Shown here piece after piece: positions 45,199-54,183 of a stretch of 64,000 bases of DNA (position 1 is the first letter of the stretch; every line of letters starts with the position of its first letter). The stretch covers positions 62,001-126,000 of the forward strand of contig SEEL01000008.1 in the NCBI GenBank assembly GCA_004144345.1. The letters are read 5' to 3'. The notes below the pieces were generated by a model. It was not told where the DNA came from. It searched no databases and saw only the letters and a program-made list of their open reading frames with translations. This stretch comes from Hyphomicrobiales bacterium (GTDB taxonomy: Bacteria > Pseudomonadota > Alphaproteobacteria > Rhizobiales > Devosiaceae). The translations under genes and the position numbers were made by a program.

Positions 45199-46593
45199 AT
45201 GCCCAACATCCTGATGCCCGCGCTCAGCCCGACCATGGAAGAGGGGAAACTCTCCAAGTGGCTCGTCAAGGTCGGCGATACGGTCAAGCCCGGCGACGTG
45301 CTGGCCGAGATCGAGACCGACAAGGCGACGATGGAAGTCGAGAGCGTCGATACCGGCAAGGTGACGGAAATCATCGTGCCCGAAGGCACCGAGGGCGTGA
45401 AGGTCAATGCGCCGATCGCCGTGATCCTGGGCGAGGGCGAAGACGCCAACGACCTCAGCGGCCAGGCCGCGCAGCGGGCGCCCGCGACGGTATCGGCCGC
45501 GGCGGTCGCCGAAGCGGCGGCGGCGCCTGTGCCGGCGGCGCCGGCTGGTGTGGCGCCGGTTTCTATCCTCGAAGTGGCGTCGGACCCGGATCTGCCCGAG
45601 GGCGTCGAGATGGTCGAGATGACCGTGCGCCAGGCGCTGAACGAGGCCATGGCCGAGGAAATGCGCCGCGACAAGGACGTCTTCATCATGGGTGAGGAAG
45701 TCGCGGAATATCAGGGCGCCTACAAGATTACGCAGGGCCTGCTGCAGGAATTCGGGCCGCAGCGCGTTGTCGATACGCCCATCACCGAGCACGGCTTTGC
45801 CGGCATCGGCGTCGGCGCGGCGTTTGCGGGCCTGCGCCCGATCATCGAGTTCATGACCTGGAACTTCGCCATGCAGGCGATCGACCAGATCATCAACTCG
45901 GCCGCCAAGCAGCTCTACATGTCAGGCGGGCAGGTGACGGCGCCCATCGTGTTCCGTGGCCCGAACGGCGCGGCGGCGCGCGTCGGCGCGCAGCACAGCC
46001 AGGATTATTCGGCCTGGTACAGCCACGTCCCCGGCCTCTATGTCGTCGCGCCCTTCTCGGCAGCCGATGCCAAGGGCCTGCTCAAGGCGGCGATCCGCAC
46101 CAACACGCCGGTCGTCTTCCTCGAGAACGAGATTCTCTACGGCTCGACCGGCCTCGTGCCCAAGGTTGACGATTACGTGCTGCCGATCGGCAAGGCGCGC
46201 ATCGCGCGGCAGGGCAAGGACGTCACCATCGTCAGCTATTCGATGGGCATGCGCTATGCCACGCAGGCCACCGAGCGGCTGGTTGCCGCCGGCGTCGATG
46301 TCGAACTGATCGATCTGCGCACGCTGCGCCCGATGGATTCCGCCACCGTGATCGAGAGCGTCAAGAAGACCGGCCGCATCGTCACCGTGGAAGAGGGCTG
46401 GCCGCAGGGCGGCATCGGCGCCGAGCTGGCGGCGCGCGTCGTCGCCGAAGCGTTCGACTATCTCGACGCCCCCCCGACCCGCGTTACCGGCAAGGACGTG
46501 CCCATGCCCTATGCCGCCAATCTCGAAAAGCTGGCGCTGCCCAATGTGGACGAAGTGATCGCGGCGGTGAACGCCGTGACCTATCGGAGCTAG
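45199..46593 (+). CDS. pdhB: Pyruvate dehydrogenase E1 subunit beta with N-terminal lipoyl domain
   Basis: E1-beta of the PDH complex. The 464-residue protein begins with a lipoyl domain (about 1-80; lipoyl-Lys in [11 protein letters not shown], about 42), then an Ala-rich linker, then the transketolase-like E1-beta domain ([45 protein letters not shown]). A lipoyl domain on E1-beta is characteristic of Rhizobiales and other alphaproteobacteria and is absent from most bacterial E1-beta proteins. Confidence 0.97.
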   Translation: MPNILMPALSPTMEEGKLSKWLVKVGDTVKPGDVLAEIETDKATMEVESVDTGKVTEIIVPEGTEGVKVNAPIAVILGEGEDANDLSGQAAQRAPATVSAAAVAEAAAAPVPAAPAGVAPVSILEVASDPDLPEGVEMVEMTVRQALNEAMAEEMRRDKDVFIMGEEVAEYQGAYKITQGLLQEFGPQRVVDTPITEHGFAGIGVGAAFAGLRPIIEFMTWNFAMQAIDQIINSAAKQLYMSGGQVTAPIVFRGPNGAAARVGAQHSQDYSAWYSHVPGLYVVAPFSAADAKGLLKAAIRTNTPVVFLENEILYGSTGLVPKVDDYVLPIGKARIARQGKDVTIVSYSMGMRYATQATERLVAAGVDVELIDLRTLRPMDSATVIESVKKTGRIVTVEEGWPQGGIGAELAARVVAEAFDYLDAPPTRVTGKDVPMPYAANLEKLALPNVDEVIAAVNAVTYRS

Positions 46594-46597
46594 CCGG

Positions 46598-47050
46598 ATG
46601 GCGATGCAAGCGGAACTCGACCGCCAATTCCTCGATGCCGCTTATGAGGAGGCGCAGCAGGGGCTGCGCGAGGGCGGCATTCCGATCGGCTCGGTGCTGG
46701 TGCGGAATGGCGAGATCATCGGGCGCGGCCACAACCGCCGCGTCCAGAAGGGCGACCCGATCCTGCATGGCGAGATGGACGCGATCCAGAACGCCGGCCG
46801 GCAGCGGACCTACAAGGACGTCACCTGCTACACGACGCTCAGCCCCTGCATGATGTGCACCGGCACCATCATCCAGTTCGGCATCTCCCGCGTGGTCGTG
46901 GCGGAAAGCAAGAATTTCAAAGGGTTTCAGGATGTCATGACGCTCGCGGGCGTCGATGTCGTCGACTATCACGAGCCGCGCTGCGAGCACATGATGGCGG
47001 ATTTCATCCAGAACCATCCCGAATTGTGGAACGAGGATATCGGCGAATGA
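46598..47050 (+). CDS. Yeast-type cytosine deaminase (Fcy1-like) of the CDA superfamily
   Basis: Predicted zinc deaminase turning cytosine into uracil. The 150-residue protein has the zinc motifs HGEMD and SPCMMC. Comparing from memory with yeast Fcy1, similar stretches run throughout: [34 protein letters not shown].(Y/F)GI.R, VV.E..NFK and the C-terminal W.EDIGE. This is closer than to bacterial TadA. Whether it prefers free cytosine or another base is untested. It begins 4 bp after pdhB and its stop overlaps the pdhC start (ATGA), an odd place for a salvage enzyme. The symbol is left empty. Confidence 0.85.
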   Translation: MAMQAELDRQFLDAAYEEAQQGLREGGIPIGSVLVRNGEIIGRGHNRRVQKGDPILHGEMDAIQNAGRQRTYKDVTCYTTLSPCMMCTGTIIQFGISRVVVAESKNFKGFQDVMTLAGVDVVDYHEPRCEHMMADFIQNHPELWNEDIGE

Positions 47051-48381
47051 GCATCAACATCACCATGCCGGCGCTTTCTCCGACCATGGAAGAGGGCAAG
47101 CTCGCCAAATGGCACGTCAAGGAAGGCGACACCGTCTCTTCCGGCGACGTGATTGCCGAGATCGAGACCGACAAGGCGACGATGGAAGTCGAGGCCGTCG
47201 ATGAAGGCAAGATCGGCCAGATCGTCGTTCCAGAAGGCACCGAGAATGTGAAGGTCAACGCGGTGATCGCCGTGCTGCTGACCGAAGGCGAGACGGCAGG
47301 TGCCGCGGCTCCCGCGCCGAAGGCCGAGGCGCCGAAGGCGGAAGCGCCGAAGCCGGCGGCGGCGCCTGCGCCCGTGACCACCGGTAGCGCCGCTATCCCG
47401 CCGGCGGCGCCCAAGCCAGCGGCTGCACCGGCGCCTGCTGCTGCCAATGGCGCGCGCGTGTTCGCCTCGCCGCTGGCGAAGCGCCTGGCCCGGGATTCCG
47501 GCATCGATCTCAGTGCCATCAACGGCACCGGCCCGCATGGCCGCGTGGTGAAATCCGACGTCGAGGCGGTGAAATCCGGCAAGGCGTCGCTCAAGGCCGC
47601 GCCGGCCGCTGCCGCTTCCACTGGTGGCGCTGCGCCGGCGGGCATGACCAAGGCGCAAGTGCTCGCGCTCTATCCCGAGGGCAGCTACGAGCTCGTGCCG
47701 AACGATGGCATGCGCAAGGTCGTGGCGGCGCGCCTCACCGAGAGCAAGCAGACCGTCCCGCATTTCTACCTGACGCTCGACTGCAAGATCGACGCGTTGC
47801 TCGCGGCACGCGAACAGATCAATGCGGCCGCCCCGCTCAAGGACGGCAAGCCGACCTACAAGCTCTCAGTCAACGACTTCGTCATGAAGGCGTGGGCTGC
47901 CGCGCTGATGAAGGTGCCGACGGCCAACGCCACCTGGGCCGGGGACTCGATCCTCTACCACAAGCATGCCGACGTCGCCGTGGCGGTCGCCGTGCCGGGC
48001 GGACTGTTCACGCCGGTGGTCAAGGCCTGCGAGACCAAATCGCTGCGCCAGATCTCGGAAGAGGTGAAGGACCTCGCGGGCCGTGCCCGCAATAAGAAGC
48101 TGACGCCGGCCGAATATCAGGGCGGCACGTCTTCGGTCTCCAACCTCGGCATGTTCGGCATCAAGGAATTCGCCGCCGTCATCAACCCGCCGCATGGCAC
48201 CATCCTCGCGGTGGGCGCCGGCGAAGAGCGGGTCTATGTCGAGAAGGGCGAGATCAAGACCGCCAATTTCATGACGGTGACGCTGAGCTGTGACCACCGC
48301 GCGGTGGATGGCGCGCTGGGCGCCGAACTGCTGGCGGCGTTCAAGGGCCTGATCGAAACCCCCGTGATGATGCTGGCGTAA
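47047..48381 (+). CDS. pdhC: Dihydrolipoamide acetyltransferase, PDH E2
   Basis: Core of the PDH complex, transferring acetyl groups to CoA. The 444-residue protein has one lipoyl domain (about 1-80; lipoyl-Lys in [11 protein letters not shown], about 43), a peripheral-subunit-binding domain (about 137-175; [19 protein letters not shown]) and the catalytic domain ending with the His-Asp motif [15 protein letters not shown]. The start overlaps the deaminase stop. E2 length and single lipoyl domain fit the family. Confidence 0.97.
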   Translation: MSINITMPALSPTMEEGKLAKWHVKEGDTVSSGDVIAEIETDKATMEVEAVDEGKIGQIVVPEGTENVKVNAVIAVLLTEGETAGAAAPAPKAEAPKAEAPKPAAAPAPVTTGSAAIPPAAPKPAAAPAPAAANGARVFASPLAKRLARDSGIDLSAINGTGPHGRVVKSDVEAVKSGKASLKAAPAAAASTGGAAPAGMTKAQVLALYPEGSYELVPNDGMRKVVAARLTESKQTVPHFYLTLDCKIDALLAAREQINAAAPLKDGKPTYKLSVNDFVMKAWAAALMKVPTANATWAGDSILYHKHADVAVAVAVPGGLFTPVVKACETKSLRQISEEVKDLAGRARNKKLTPAEYQGGTSSVSNLGMFGIKEFAAVINPPHGTILAVGAGEERVYVEKGEIKTANFMTVTLSCDHRAVDGALGAELLAAFKGLIETPVMMLA

Positions 48382-48386
48382 CGCCG

Positions 48387-49046
48387 ATGAAAACCGTCCT
48401 CGCCTATGGCGACAGCCTCACCTGGGGCATGAATGCGCAGACGCTGCGGCGGCATGCGCATGAGGACCAGTGGCCAACGGTGCTGGGCCAGCGGCTCGGC
48501 GCCGGGGTCAATGTGGTCAATGCCGGGCTCGGTGGACGGACGACGATGTTCGACGACCATGCGGCGGCGGCCGACCGGAACGGCGTTCGTATCCTGCCGA
48601 CCATCCTCGGCACGTTCGAACCGCTCGACCTCGTGATCTTCATGCTCGGCACCAATGACCTCAAGCCCTTCATCAATGGCTCGGCGATGGGCGCGACGCA
48701 GGGCATCAAGCGGCTCGCCGAAATCGTGCGGACCTTCCCCTATGTGGGCGGCGCCAAGCCGCCTGCCGTGCTGATCGTGTCGCCGCCGGCGCCGCTTGAG
48801 CTTGGGCCGATCGCGGCCTTCCCGCTGATGGCGCCGCGGACCAATGAGTGGAGCAGCTTTGGCTGGGCCTACAAACAGCTGGCGGGCGATATCGGGGCGG
48901 CATTCTTTGACGCGGGCCCGGTCGCCAAGGGCGACGCGGCAAGCGATGGCGTCCATCTCGATGCCGCCAACAGCCGGGCGATCGGCGACGCGCTCGCGCC
49001 AGTGGTGGCGCGGATGCTCGGACTAACGGAAGCGAAAACAGCATGA
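48387..49046 (+). CDS. SGNH/GDSL hydrolase, first of a tandem pair
   Basis: A 219-residue SGNH hydrolase. The nucleophile block is YGDSLTWGMN, the Gly-Asn blocks are GLGGRTTMFDDH and MLGTNDLK, and the catalytic Asp-His block is DGVHLDAAN. No signal peptide, so it acts in the cytoplasm. It resembles arylesterases/acyl-CoA thioesterase-like SGNH enzymes. It is 5 bp downstream of pdhC and overlaps its paralogue by 4 bp. The substrate is unknown; a small ester or thioester linked to acyl-CoA metabolism is possible. Confidence 0.9.
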   Translation: MKTVLAYGDSLTWGMNAQTLRRHAHEDQWPTVLGQRLGAGVNVVNAGLGGRTTMFDDHAAAADRNGVRILPTILGTFEPLDLVIFMLGTNDLKPFINGSAMGATQGIKRLAEIVRTFPYVGGAKPPAVLIVSPPAPLELGPIAAFPLMAPRTNEWSSFGWAYKQLAGDIGAAFFDAGPVAKGDAASDGVHLDAANSRAIGDALAPVVARMLGLTEAKTA

Positions 49047-49693
49047 AGACGATCCTCGCCTATGGCGACAGCATCACGTACGGCGCCAACCCTGTCATGG
49101 GCGGGCCGCGGCTGGCGTTCGAACATCGCTGGCCGAGCGTGCTTGAGGCCGGGCTGGGCGGGCAGGCGCGGGTGATCGCCGAAGGGCTGGGCGGGCGCAC
49201 GACGGTGCATGACGACTGGTCGTCCGATGGCGACCGCAACGGCGCGCGCCTGCTGCCGACGCTGCTCTTGTCACACAAGCCGCTCGACATGGTGGTCATC
49301 ATGCTCGGCACCAACGATCTGAAGCCGTTTCATGGCGGCACGGCGCTCGAGGCGTCGCTCGGCATGCGCCGGCTGGTGCACATCGTGCGCGGCCATTTCG
49401 CCCAGCAGAACGAGGCGCAGCCCGAAATCATCATCGTCTCGCCGCCGCATCTGGCGCCGACCAAGGTGCATCCCTGGATGATGGACCATTTCGGCCAGGA
49501 CAGGGCCATCACCCAGTCAAAGCTGCTTGCCGCCCAGTACCGGGCGCGCGCCGACGAACTGGGCACCGGCTATTTCGATGCGTCCACCGTGGCGCAGCCC
49601 GACCCCAATGACGGCGTCCATCTCGACGCCAGAAATACGCGTGCGATCGGCGAGGGGCTTGTGCCGGTCGTCAAAACCCTTCTCGGACTCTAG
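49043..49693 (+). CDS. SGNH/GDSL hydrolase, second of a tandem pair
   Basis: A 216-residue SGNH hydrolase with YGDSITYGANP, GLGGRTTVHDDWSSDGDRNG, MLGTNDLKPFHGG and DGVHLDARN. It is clearly a paralogue of the preceding gene (same blocks and spacing) but diverged in the middle, so the duplication is not recent. Overlaps the previous stop by 4 bp and precedes lpdA by 9 bp. Same uncertainty about the substrate. Confidence 0.9.
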   Translation: MKTILAYGDSITYGANPVMGGPRLAFEHRWPSVLEAGLGGQARVIAEGLGGRTTVHDDWSSDGDRNGARLLPTLLLSHKPLDMVVIMLGTNDLKPFHGGTALEASLGMRRLVHIVRGHFAQQNEAQPEIIIVSPPHLAPTKVHPWMMDHFGQDRAITQSKLLAAQYRARADELGTGYFDASTVAQPDPNDGVHLDARNTRAIGEGLVPVVKTLLGL

Positions 49694-49702
49694 GAGGCCC
49701 TG

Positions 49703-51142
49703 ATGGCCGACAGCTACGATCTCATCATCATCGGCGCCGGCCCCGGCGGCTATGTCGCGGCCATCCGCGCGGCGCAGCTGGGGCTGAAGACGGCCATTGT
49801 CGAGCGCGAGCACCTGGCCGGCATCTGCTCCAATTGGGGCTGCATCCCGACCAAGGCGCTGCTGCGCTCGGCCGAGATCTACGGCCACATGAACCACGCC
49901 AAGGATTACGGCCTCGTCGCCGAGAAATTCGGCGTCGATCTCGATGGCGTGGTGAAGCGCTCGCGCGGCATCGCAGCGCAGATGAACAATGGCGTCCAGT
50001 TCCTCATGAAGAAGAACAAGGTGGACGTGATCTGGGGCGAGGCGGTGCTGACCTCGGCGACCGAGATCAAGGTGGCGCCGACGGCCAAGAAGATCATGCA
50101 GCCGCAGGTGCCGCCGCCCAAGAACGCGCTCGGGGCAGGGACCTACAAGGCCAAGAACATCATCGTCGCCACCGGCGCACGGCCGCGCGTCCTGCCGGGC
50201 ATCGAGCCCGATGGCGACCGCATCTGGACCTATTTCGAGTCGATGGTCCCGGCGGCGATGCCGAAATCGCTGGTGGTAATGGGCTCGGGCGCCATCGGCA
50301 TGGAGTTCGCCTCGTTCTACCGCTCGCTCGGCGCCGAGGTGACGATCATTGAGCTCCTGCCGCAGATCCTGCCGGTGGAAGATGCCGAGATTGCCGCGCA
50401 TGTGAAGAAGCGCTTCGAAAAGCGCGGCATCAAATTCATGACCGAAGCCAAGGTCGCCAGGGTCGAAAAGACCAAGGACGGCATCATCGCCCATGTCGAG
50501 CTCAAGGACGGCTCGAAAGCCCAGGTGGCGGGCGACCGGCTGATCTCGGCCGTCGGCGTCCAGTGCAATTCGGAAAATCTCGGGCTCGAAAAGGTCGGCG
50601 TGAAGATCGACCGCGGGGCGATCGTGGTCGACGACCACGGCCGCACCAATGTGCCGGGCGTCTGGGCCATCGGCGATGTCGCCGGTCCGCCGATGCTGGC
50701 GCACAAGGCCGAGCATGAGGCGGTCATCGTGGTCGAGACCATTGCCGGCCTCAAGGTTCACGGCCTCGACAAGCGCAAGATCCCGGGCTGCACCTATTGC
50801 GAGCCGCAGGTGGCGAGCGTCGGGCTGACCGAAGCGAAGGCCAAGGAAACCGGCCGCGAAATCAAGGTCGGCCGCTTCCCCTTCATCGGCAATGGCAAGG
50901 CGATCGCGCTGGGTGAGCCGGAAGGACTGGTAAAGACCATTTTCGACGCCAAGACCGGCGAATTGCTGGGCGCGCATATGGTAGGCGCCGAAGTGACGGA
51001 GCTGATCCAGGGCTTTGTCATCGCCATGAACCTCGAAACAACCGAGGAAGAACTGATGCACACCATCTTCCCGCATCCCACGCTCAGTGAGATGATGAAG
51101 GAGAGCGTGCTCGACGCCTATGGCCGCGCCCTCAACATGTGA
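49703..51142 (+). CDS. lpdA: Dihydrolipoyl dehydrogenase, PDH E3
   Basis: FAD enzyme that reoxidises dihydrolipoamide with NAD+. The 479-residue protein has the FAD motif GAGPGGYVAAIRAAQLG, the redox disulfide in GICSNWGCIPTKAL, the NAD-binding GSGAIGMEFASFYRSLGAEV and the C-terminal His-Glu in HPTLSEMM. AGGAGG precedes the ATG. Completes the pdh operon; paralogues for OGDH are probably elsewhere. Confidence 0.97.
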   Translation: MADSYDLIIIGAGPGGYVAAIRAAQLGLKTAIVEREHLAGICSNWGCIPTKALLRSAEIYGHMNHAKDYGLVAEKFGVDLDGVVKRSRGIAAQMNNGVQFLMKKNKVDVIWGEAVLTSATEIKVAPTAKKIMQPQVPPPKNALGAGTYKAKNIIVATGARPRVLPGIEPDGDRIWTYFESMVPAAMPKSLVVMGSGAIGMEFASFYRSLGAEVTIIELLPQILPVEDAEIAAHVKKRFEKRGIKFMTEAKVARVEKTKDGIIAHVELKDGSKAQVAGDRLISAVGVQCNSENLGLEKVGVKIDRGAIVVDDHGRTNVPGVWAIGDVAGPPMLAHKAEHEAVIVVETIAGLKVHGLDKRKIPGCTYCEPQVASVGLTEAKAKETGREIKVGRFPFIGNGKAIALGEPEGLVKTIFDAKTGELLGAHMVGAEVTELIQGFVIAMNLETTEEELMHTIFPHPTLSEMMKESVLDAYGRALNM

Positions 51143-51240
51143 TGTGGAGTGCGGGCAGCAAAAGTGGCCTTCCGGTTTTGCGGTTCGCGAGCGCGACCTA
51201 GTTGAATAACCACCCGATTCCGCCGGAGAACATTCCGTTC

Positions 51241-51498
51241 ATGTCCCAAGACCTCACGCAGATCCTGATCTTCCTCGGCATCGGCCTTGTCGCGGGCTGG
51301 CTGGCCGGCCTTGTGCTGGGCGGCGGCGGGCTGCTGCGCAACCTCGTGGCCGGCGTCATCGGCGTGTTCGTGGGCGGCTATGTGCTCAAGCTCGCCAACA
51401 TCAATCTGCCCATCGACAATCCCTATCTCAGCCAGATCATCACCGGCGCCATTGGCGCCCTCATTGTGATCGTTGTGGCACGGGTAATCGCCAAATAG
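51241..51498 (+). CDS. GlsB/YeaQ/YmgE-family membrane protein, first copy
   Basis: An 85-residue protein with three hydrophobic helices and Gly-rich turns ([37 protein letters not shown]), the transglycosylase-associated/YeaQ pattern. These are small general-stress membrane proteins of unclear action. The start at 51241 is favoured over a TTG at 51202, though its ribosome-binding site is poor. Followed by a diverged second copy. Confidence 0.85.
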   Translation: MSQDLTQILIFLGIGLVAGWLAGLVLGGGGLLRNLVAGVIGVFVGGYVLKLANINLPIDNPYLSQIITGAIGALIVIVVARVIAK

Positions 51499-51603
51499 GC
51501 CGGACGGCTTGATACTGGCCGGCTCAGTCTCGATATCTCAGCCGGCAAAGAGGGCTGACAAATGAAAGTGCCAGAGCGGCAGCAATCGGACGGAGGTTCC
51601 GTC

Positions 51604-51861
51604 GTGAACGACAATATGCGTGGAATTGTGATTTTCCTGGTGATCGGGCTGGTCGCCGGGTGGCTCGCGAGCTGGATTATTCCGGGCAGCGGCAGCCTCC
51701 TGCGATACCTGATCTCCGGTGTGCTTGGCGCGTTCGTCGGCGGCTATCTGTTCAGCGCGCTGAAAATAAACCTGCCGTTTCGCAATATCTGGGTGAGCCA
51801 GATTGTGACCGCCACTGCTGGCGCGGTCATCGTCATGATCGTTGCGAAGCTGATCTTCTAG
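51604..51861 (+). CDS. GlsB/YeaQ/YmgE-family membrane protein, second copy
   Basis: An 85-residue paralogue of the previous gene ([37 protein letters not shown], ending [10 protein letters not shown]). I choose the GTG at 51604, which follows GGAGG by 7 bases; the open frame upstream to 51562 also has an ATG but lacks such a site. It lies 8 bp before lipA, which may be coupled to it. Confidence 0.85.
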   Translation: MNDNMRGIVIFLVIGLVAGWLASWIIPGSGSLLRYLISGVLGAFVGGYLFSALKINLPFRNIWVSQIVTATAGAVIVMIVAKLIF

Positions 51862-51869
51862 GAAACTCA

Positions 51870-52811
51870 ATGGTTACGTTGCTCGAAGGGCGCATCCGGC
51901 ATCCCGAGAAGGCCAACCGGCCGGAACACGAGATGCTGCGCAAACCGGACTGGATTCGGGTCCGCGCGCCCGGCTCGCCGGTCTATCGCGAGACCCAGCA
52001 GATCGTGCGCGACAACAATCTCGTTACCGTGTGCGAGGAAGCCGGCTGCCCCAACATCGGCGAGTGCTGGTCCAAGAAGCACGCGACCATGATGATCATG
52101 GGCGAGATCTGCACGCGCGCCTGCGCCTTCTGCAATGTCGCCACCGGCATCCCGACGCCACTCGATCCGAACGAGCCCGAGAACGTCGCCAATGCGGTCG
52201 AAAAGCTCGGCCTCAACCACGTCGTCATCACCTCGGTCGACCGTGACGACCTGCCGGATGGCGGCGCCGAACATTTCGCCAAGGTGATCCGCGCCATCCG
52301 CGCCCGCACGCCGAAGACAACGATCGAAATCCTGACGCCCGATTTCCTCCGCAAGGAGGGGGCGCTCGAAGTGGTGGTCGCGGCCAAGCCCGACGTGTTC
52401 AACCACAATCTCGAGACTGTGCCGTCCAAGTACCTCAAGGTCCGCCCGGGCGCCCGCTACTTCCACTCGATCCGGCTGCTGCAGCGGGTCAAGGAACTCG
52501 ATCCGACGATGTTCACCAAGTCCGGCATCATGGTCGGGCTGGGCGAAGAGCGGAACGAAGTGCTGCAGCTGATGGACGACCTCCGCTCGGCCGACGTCGA
52601 CTTCATGACCATCGGCCAGTACCTCGCGCCGTCCAAGAAGCATCATCCGGTGCTGAGCTATGTGACGCCCGACGAGTTCAAATCCTACGCCACGGTCGCC
52701 AAGACCAAGGGTTTCCTGCTCGTTTCGGCCAGCCCGCTGACCCGCTCGTCGCACCATGCGGGCGAGGATTTCGCCGAACTCAGGGCTGCCCGGCTCGCCC
52801 GCCATGCCTGA
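51870..52811 (+). CDS. lipA: Lipoyl synthase
   Basis: Radical-SAM enzyme inserting two sulfurs into octanoyl-E2 to make lipoyl groups. The 313-residue protein has the auxiliary cluster cysteines in [12 protein letters not shown] and the radical-SAM CxxxCxxC in CTRACAFC, then [13 protein letters not shown] and the conserved C-terminal SSHHAGEDF. Directly downstream of the PDH genes whose E1-beta and E2 subunits it modifies. AGGAAACTCA precedes the ATG. Overlaps ratA by 8 bp. Confidence 0.97.
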   Translation: MVTLLEGRIRHPEKANRPEHEMLRKPDWIRVRAPGSPVYRETQQIVRDNNLVTVCEEAGCPNIGECWSKKHATMMIMGEICTRACAFCNVATGIPTPLDPNEPENVANAVEKLGLNHVVITSVDRDDLPDGGAEHFAKVIRAIRARTPKTTIEILTPDFLRKEGALEVVVAAKPDVFNHNLETVPSKYLKVRPGARYFHSIRLLQRVKELDPTMFTKSGIMVGLGEERNEVLQLMDDLRSADVDFMTIGQYLAPSKKHHPVLSYVTPDEFKSYATVAKTKGFLLVSASPLTRSSHHAGEDFAELRAARLARHA

Positions 52812-53247
52812 TCTGTTCTTCGAGCGGCACGTGCCGCATCTGCCCGAGCGGATGTTCGATCTGGTCAACGGCCTCGACGATTATCCGCGCTTCCTGCGCA
52901 ATGTCAGCGCCATGGATGTAAAGCGTGACAGCGGCGCGGCCGGCGATGTGCGCTTTGCCAAAATGACCATCAAGTTCGGCCCCGTGACGCAGGCCTATAC
53001 CAGCCGTGTCGAGGCCGATCCGAAGGCCCGCACCATCACCGCCAAGGCGGTGGACGGGCCGTTTGCCTATCTCGACAGCAAATGGAGTTTTGAGCCGGAA
53101 GGCGAGGGGACGCGCATCCGCTTCGACATCGACTTCAAGATTTCCAACCCGCTGATCGCCTCCGTCGCCGAGCCCGCCTTCGCCGCCAAGCAGGGCGAGA
53201 TCATGGACGCTTTCATCGACGAGGCCGACCGGCGCTTCGGTAATTGA
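52804..53247 (+). CDS. ratA: COQ10/RatA-family START-like protein
   Basis: A 147-residue polyketide-cyclase/START-fold protein: [20 protein letters not shown], then [19 protein letters not shown] and [20 protein letters not shown]. In alphaproteobacteria it usually follows lipA and is thought to bind ubiquinone like eukaryotic COQ10. In E. coli the homologue RatA was described as a toxin, but nothing here supports a toxin role, and no RatB follows. The ATG at 52804 overlaps lipA. Confidence 0.9.
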   Translation: MPDLFFERHVPHLPERMFDLVNGLDDYPRFLRNVSAMDVKRDSGAAGDVRFAKMTIKFGPVTQAYTSRVEADPKARTITAKAVDGPFAYLDSKWSFEPEGEGTRIRFDIDFKISNPLIASVAEPAFAAKQGEIMDAFIDEADRRFGN

Positions 53248-53320
53248 GGCGCTTGCGCCGAATTTCCTTCTCCGCTACCGCTGGAGCGTTCGCGATTTGT
53301 TCGCGCGAGGGGGAACTACC

Positions 53321-53683
53321 ATGATCCGCAAAATCGAATGTGTCTGCGTGTTCACGCGCGACATCGCCGCGTCGGCCACGTTCTACGCCTCGCTCGGCTT
53401 GCAGCAGGCCTGGCGGATCGACCGGCCCGGGGCGAACGGGCAGGTGTCGCTGATCGGCCTCAAATTCCCCGATGCCACCGGCTGCGAACTGGTGCTCAGC
53501 GACAATGCCGACGTGCCGCTGACCGAGATCGAGTTGCTCTGCGACGACGTCCGCGCCACTTACGCGGAACTGGCCGGCCGGGACGGCATCAGCTGGATCC
53601 GCGAACCCTTCGCCACCGAATCCGGCCATGTCGCGGTGATGGAAGCGCCCGACGGCAACGTCTTCGTGCTGGTCGGCGCCTAG
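53321..53683 (+). CDS. VOC-family (glyoxalase/bleomycin-resistance fold) protein
   Basis: A 120-residue single VOC domain: ECVCVFTRDIAASATFYASL, then GCELVLSDNADVPL and a C-terminal VMEAPDGNVFVLVG. It may bind a metal and a small metabolite; no substrate is predictable. GAGGGGGAACTACC is the ribosome-binding site. The stop shares CTAG with the convergent cinA-like gene. Confidence 0.86.
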   Translation: MIRKIECVCVFTRDIAASATFYASLGLQQAWRIDRPGANGQVSLIGLKFPDATGCELVLSDNADVPLTEIELLCDDVRATYAELAGRDGISWIREPFATESGHVAVMEAPDGNVFVLVGA

Positions 53684-54183
53684 ACCGGCTTCGGCACGCC
53701 CAGCCCGTCGAGCACCAGTTCCAGCGCCTGCTTCACCGTCGCCTCGCGTACGGCCTGGCGGCCCTGGTCGCCGAAGTCGCGGCGGAGGTGCAGCACTTTG
53801 CGCGCATCGGCATAGGCGAAGTGGACGAGGCCGACGGGCTTGCCCTCGGTGCCGCCGCCCGGCCCGGCGATGCCGGTGACGGCAATGGCGACCGCCTGGC
53901 CGCTGGTCTTCAGCGCGCCCTCGGCCATGGCCCGCGCCACCTCTTCGGACACGGCGCCATGGGCGCGGATCAGATCGCGGTCGACGCCGATCATGCCGGC
54001 CTTGGCTTCATTGGCGTAGGTGACATAGCCGCCGAACACCGCGTCCGACGAGCCCGGCACATCGGTCAGCGCCCCGGCGATCAGCCCGCCGGTGCAGCTT
54101 TCGGCGGTGACGATCATCTGGCGGCGGCCGATCAGCGTGTGATTGACGGTGCCGGCGAGGGCGATGATCGAGGTGTGGAACAT
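53680..54183 (-). CDS. CinA/PncC-family nicotinamide-nucleotide amidase
   Basis: Deamidates nicotinamide mononucleotide to nicotinic acid mononucleotide in NAD recycling. The 167-residue protein has VTAESCTGGLIAGALTDVPG with the catalytic Ser-Cys region, GGYVTYANEAKAGMIGV, TGIAGPGGGTEGKPVGLV and a C-terminal helix. It is the stand-alone C-terminal CinA domain. It overlaps the ispDF stop by 1 bp (TGATG), so the two are coupled. Adjacent in many Hyphomicrobiales. Confidence 0.92.
   Translation of the reverse strand: MFHTSIIALAGTVNHTLIGRRQMIVTAESCTGGLIAGALTDVPGSSDAVFGGYVTYANEAKAGMIGVDRDLIRAHGAVSEEVARAMAEGALKTSGQAVAIAVTGIAGPGGGTEGKPVGLVHFAYADARKVLHLRRDFGDQGRQAVREATVKQALELVLDGLGVPKPV

Noticed and set aside
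52804-53247. ratA as a toxin of a toxin-antitoxin system.
   Set aside because: It is next to lipA as in most alphaproteobacteria, has the START-like COQ10 fold and no antitoxin-like partner. A ubiquinone-binding role fits better.
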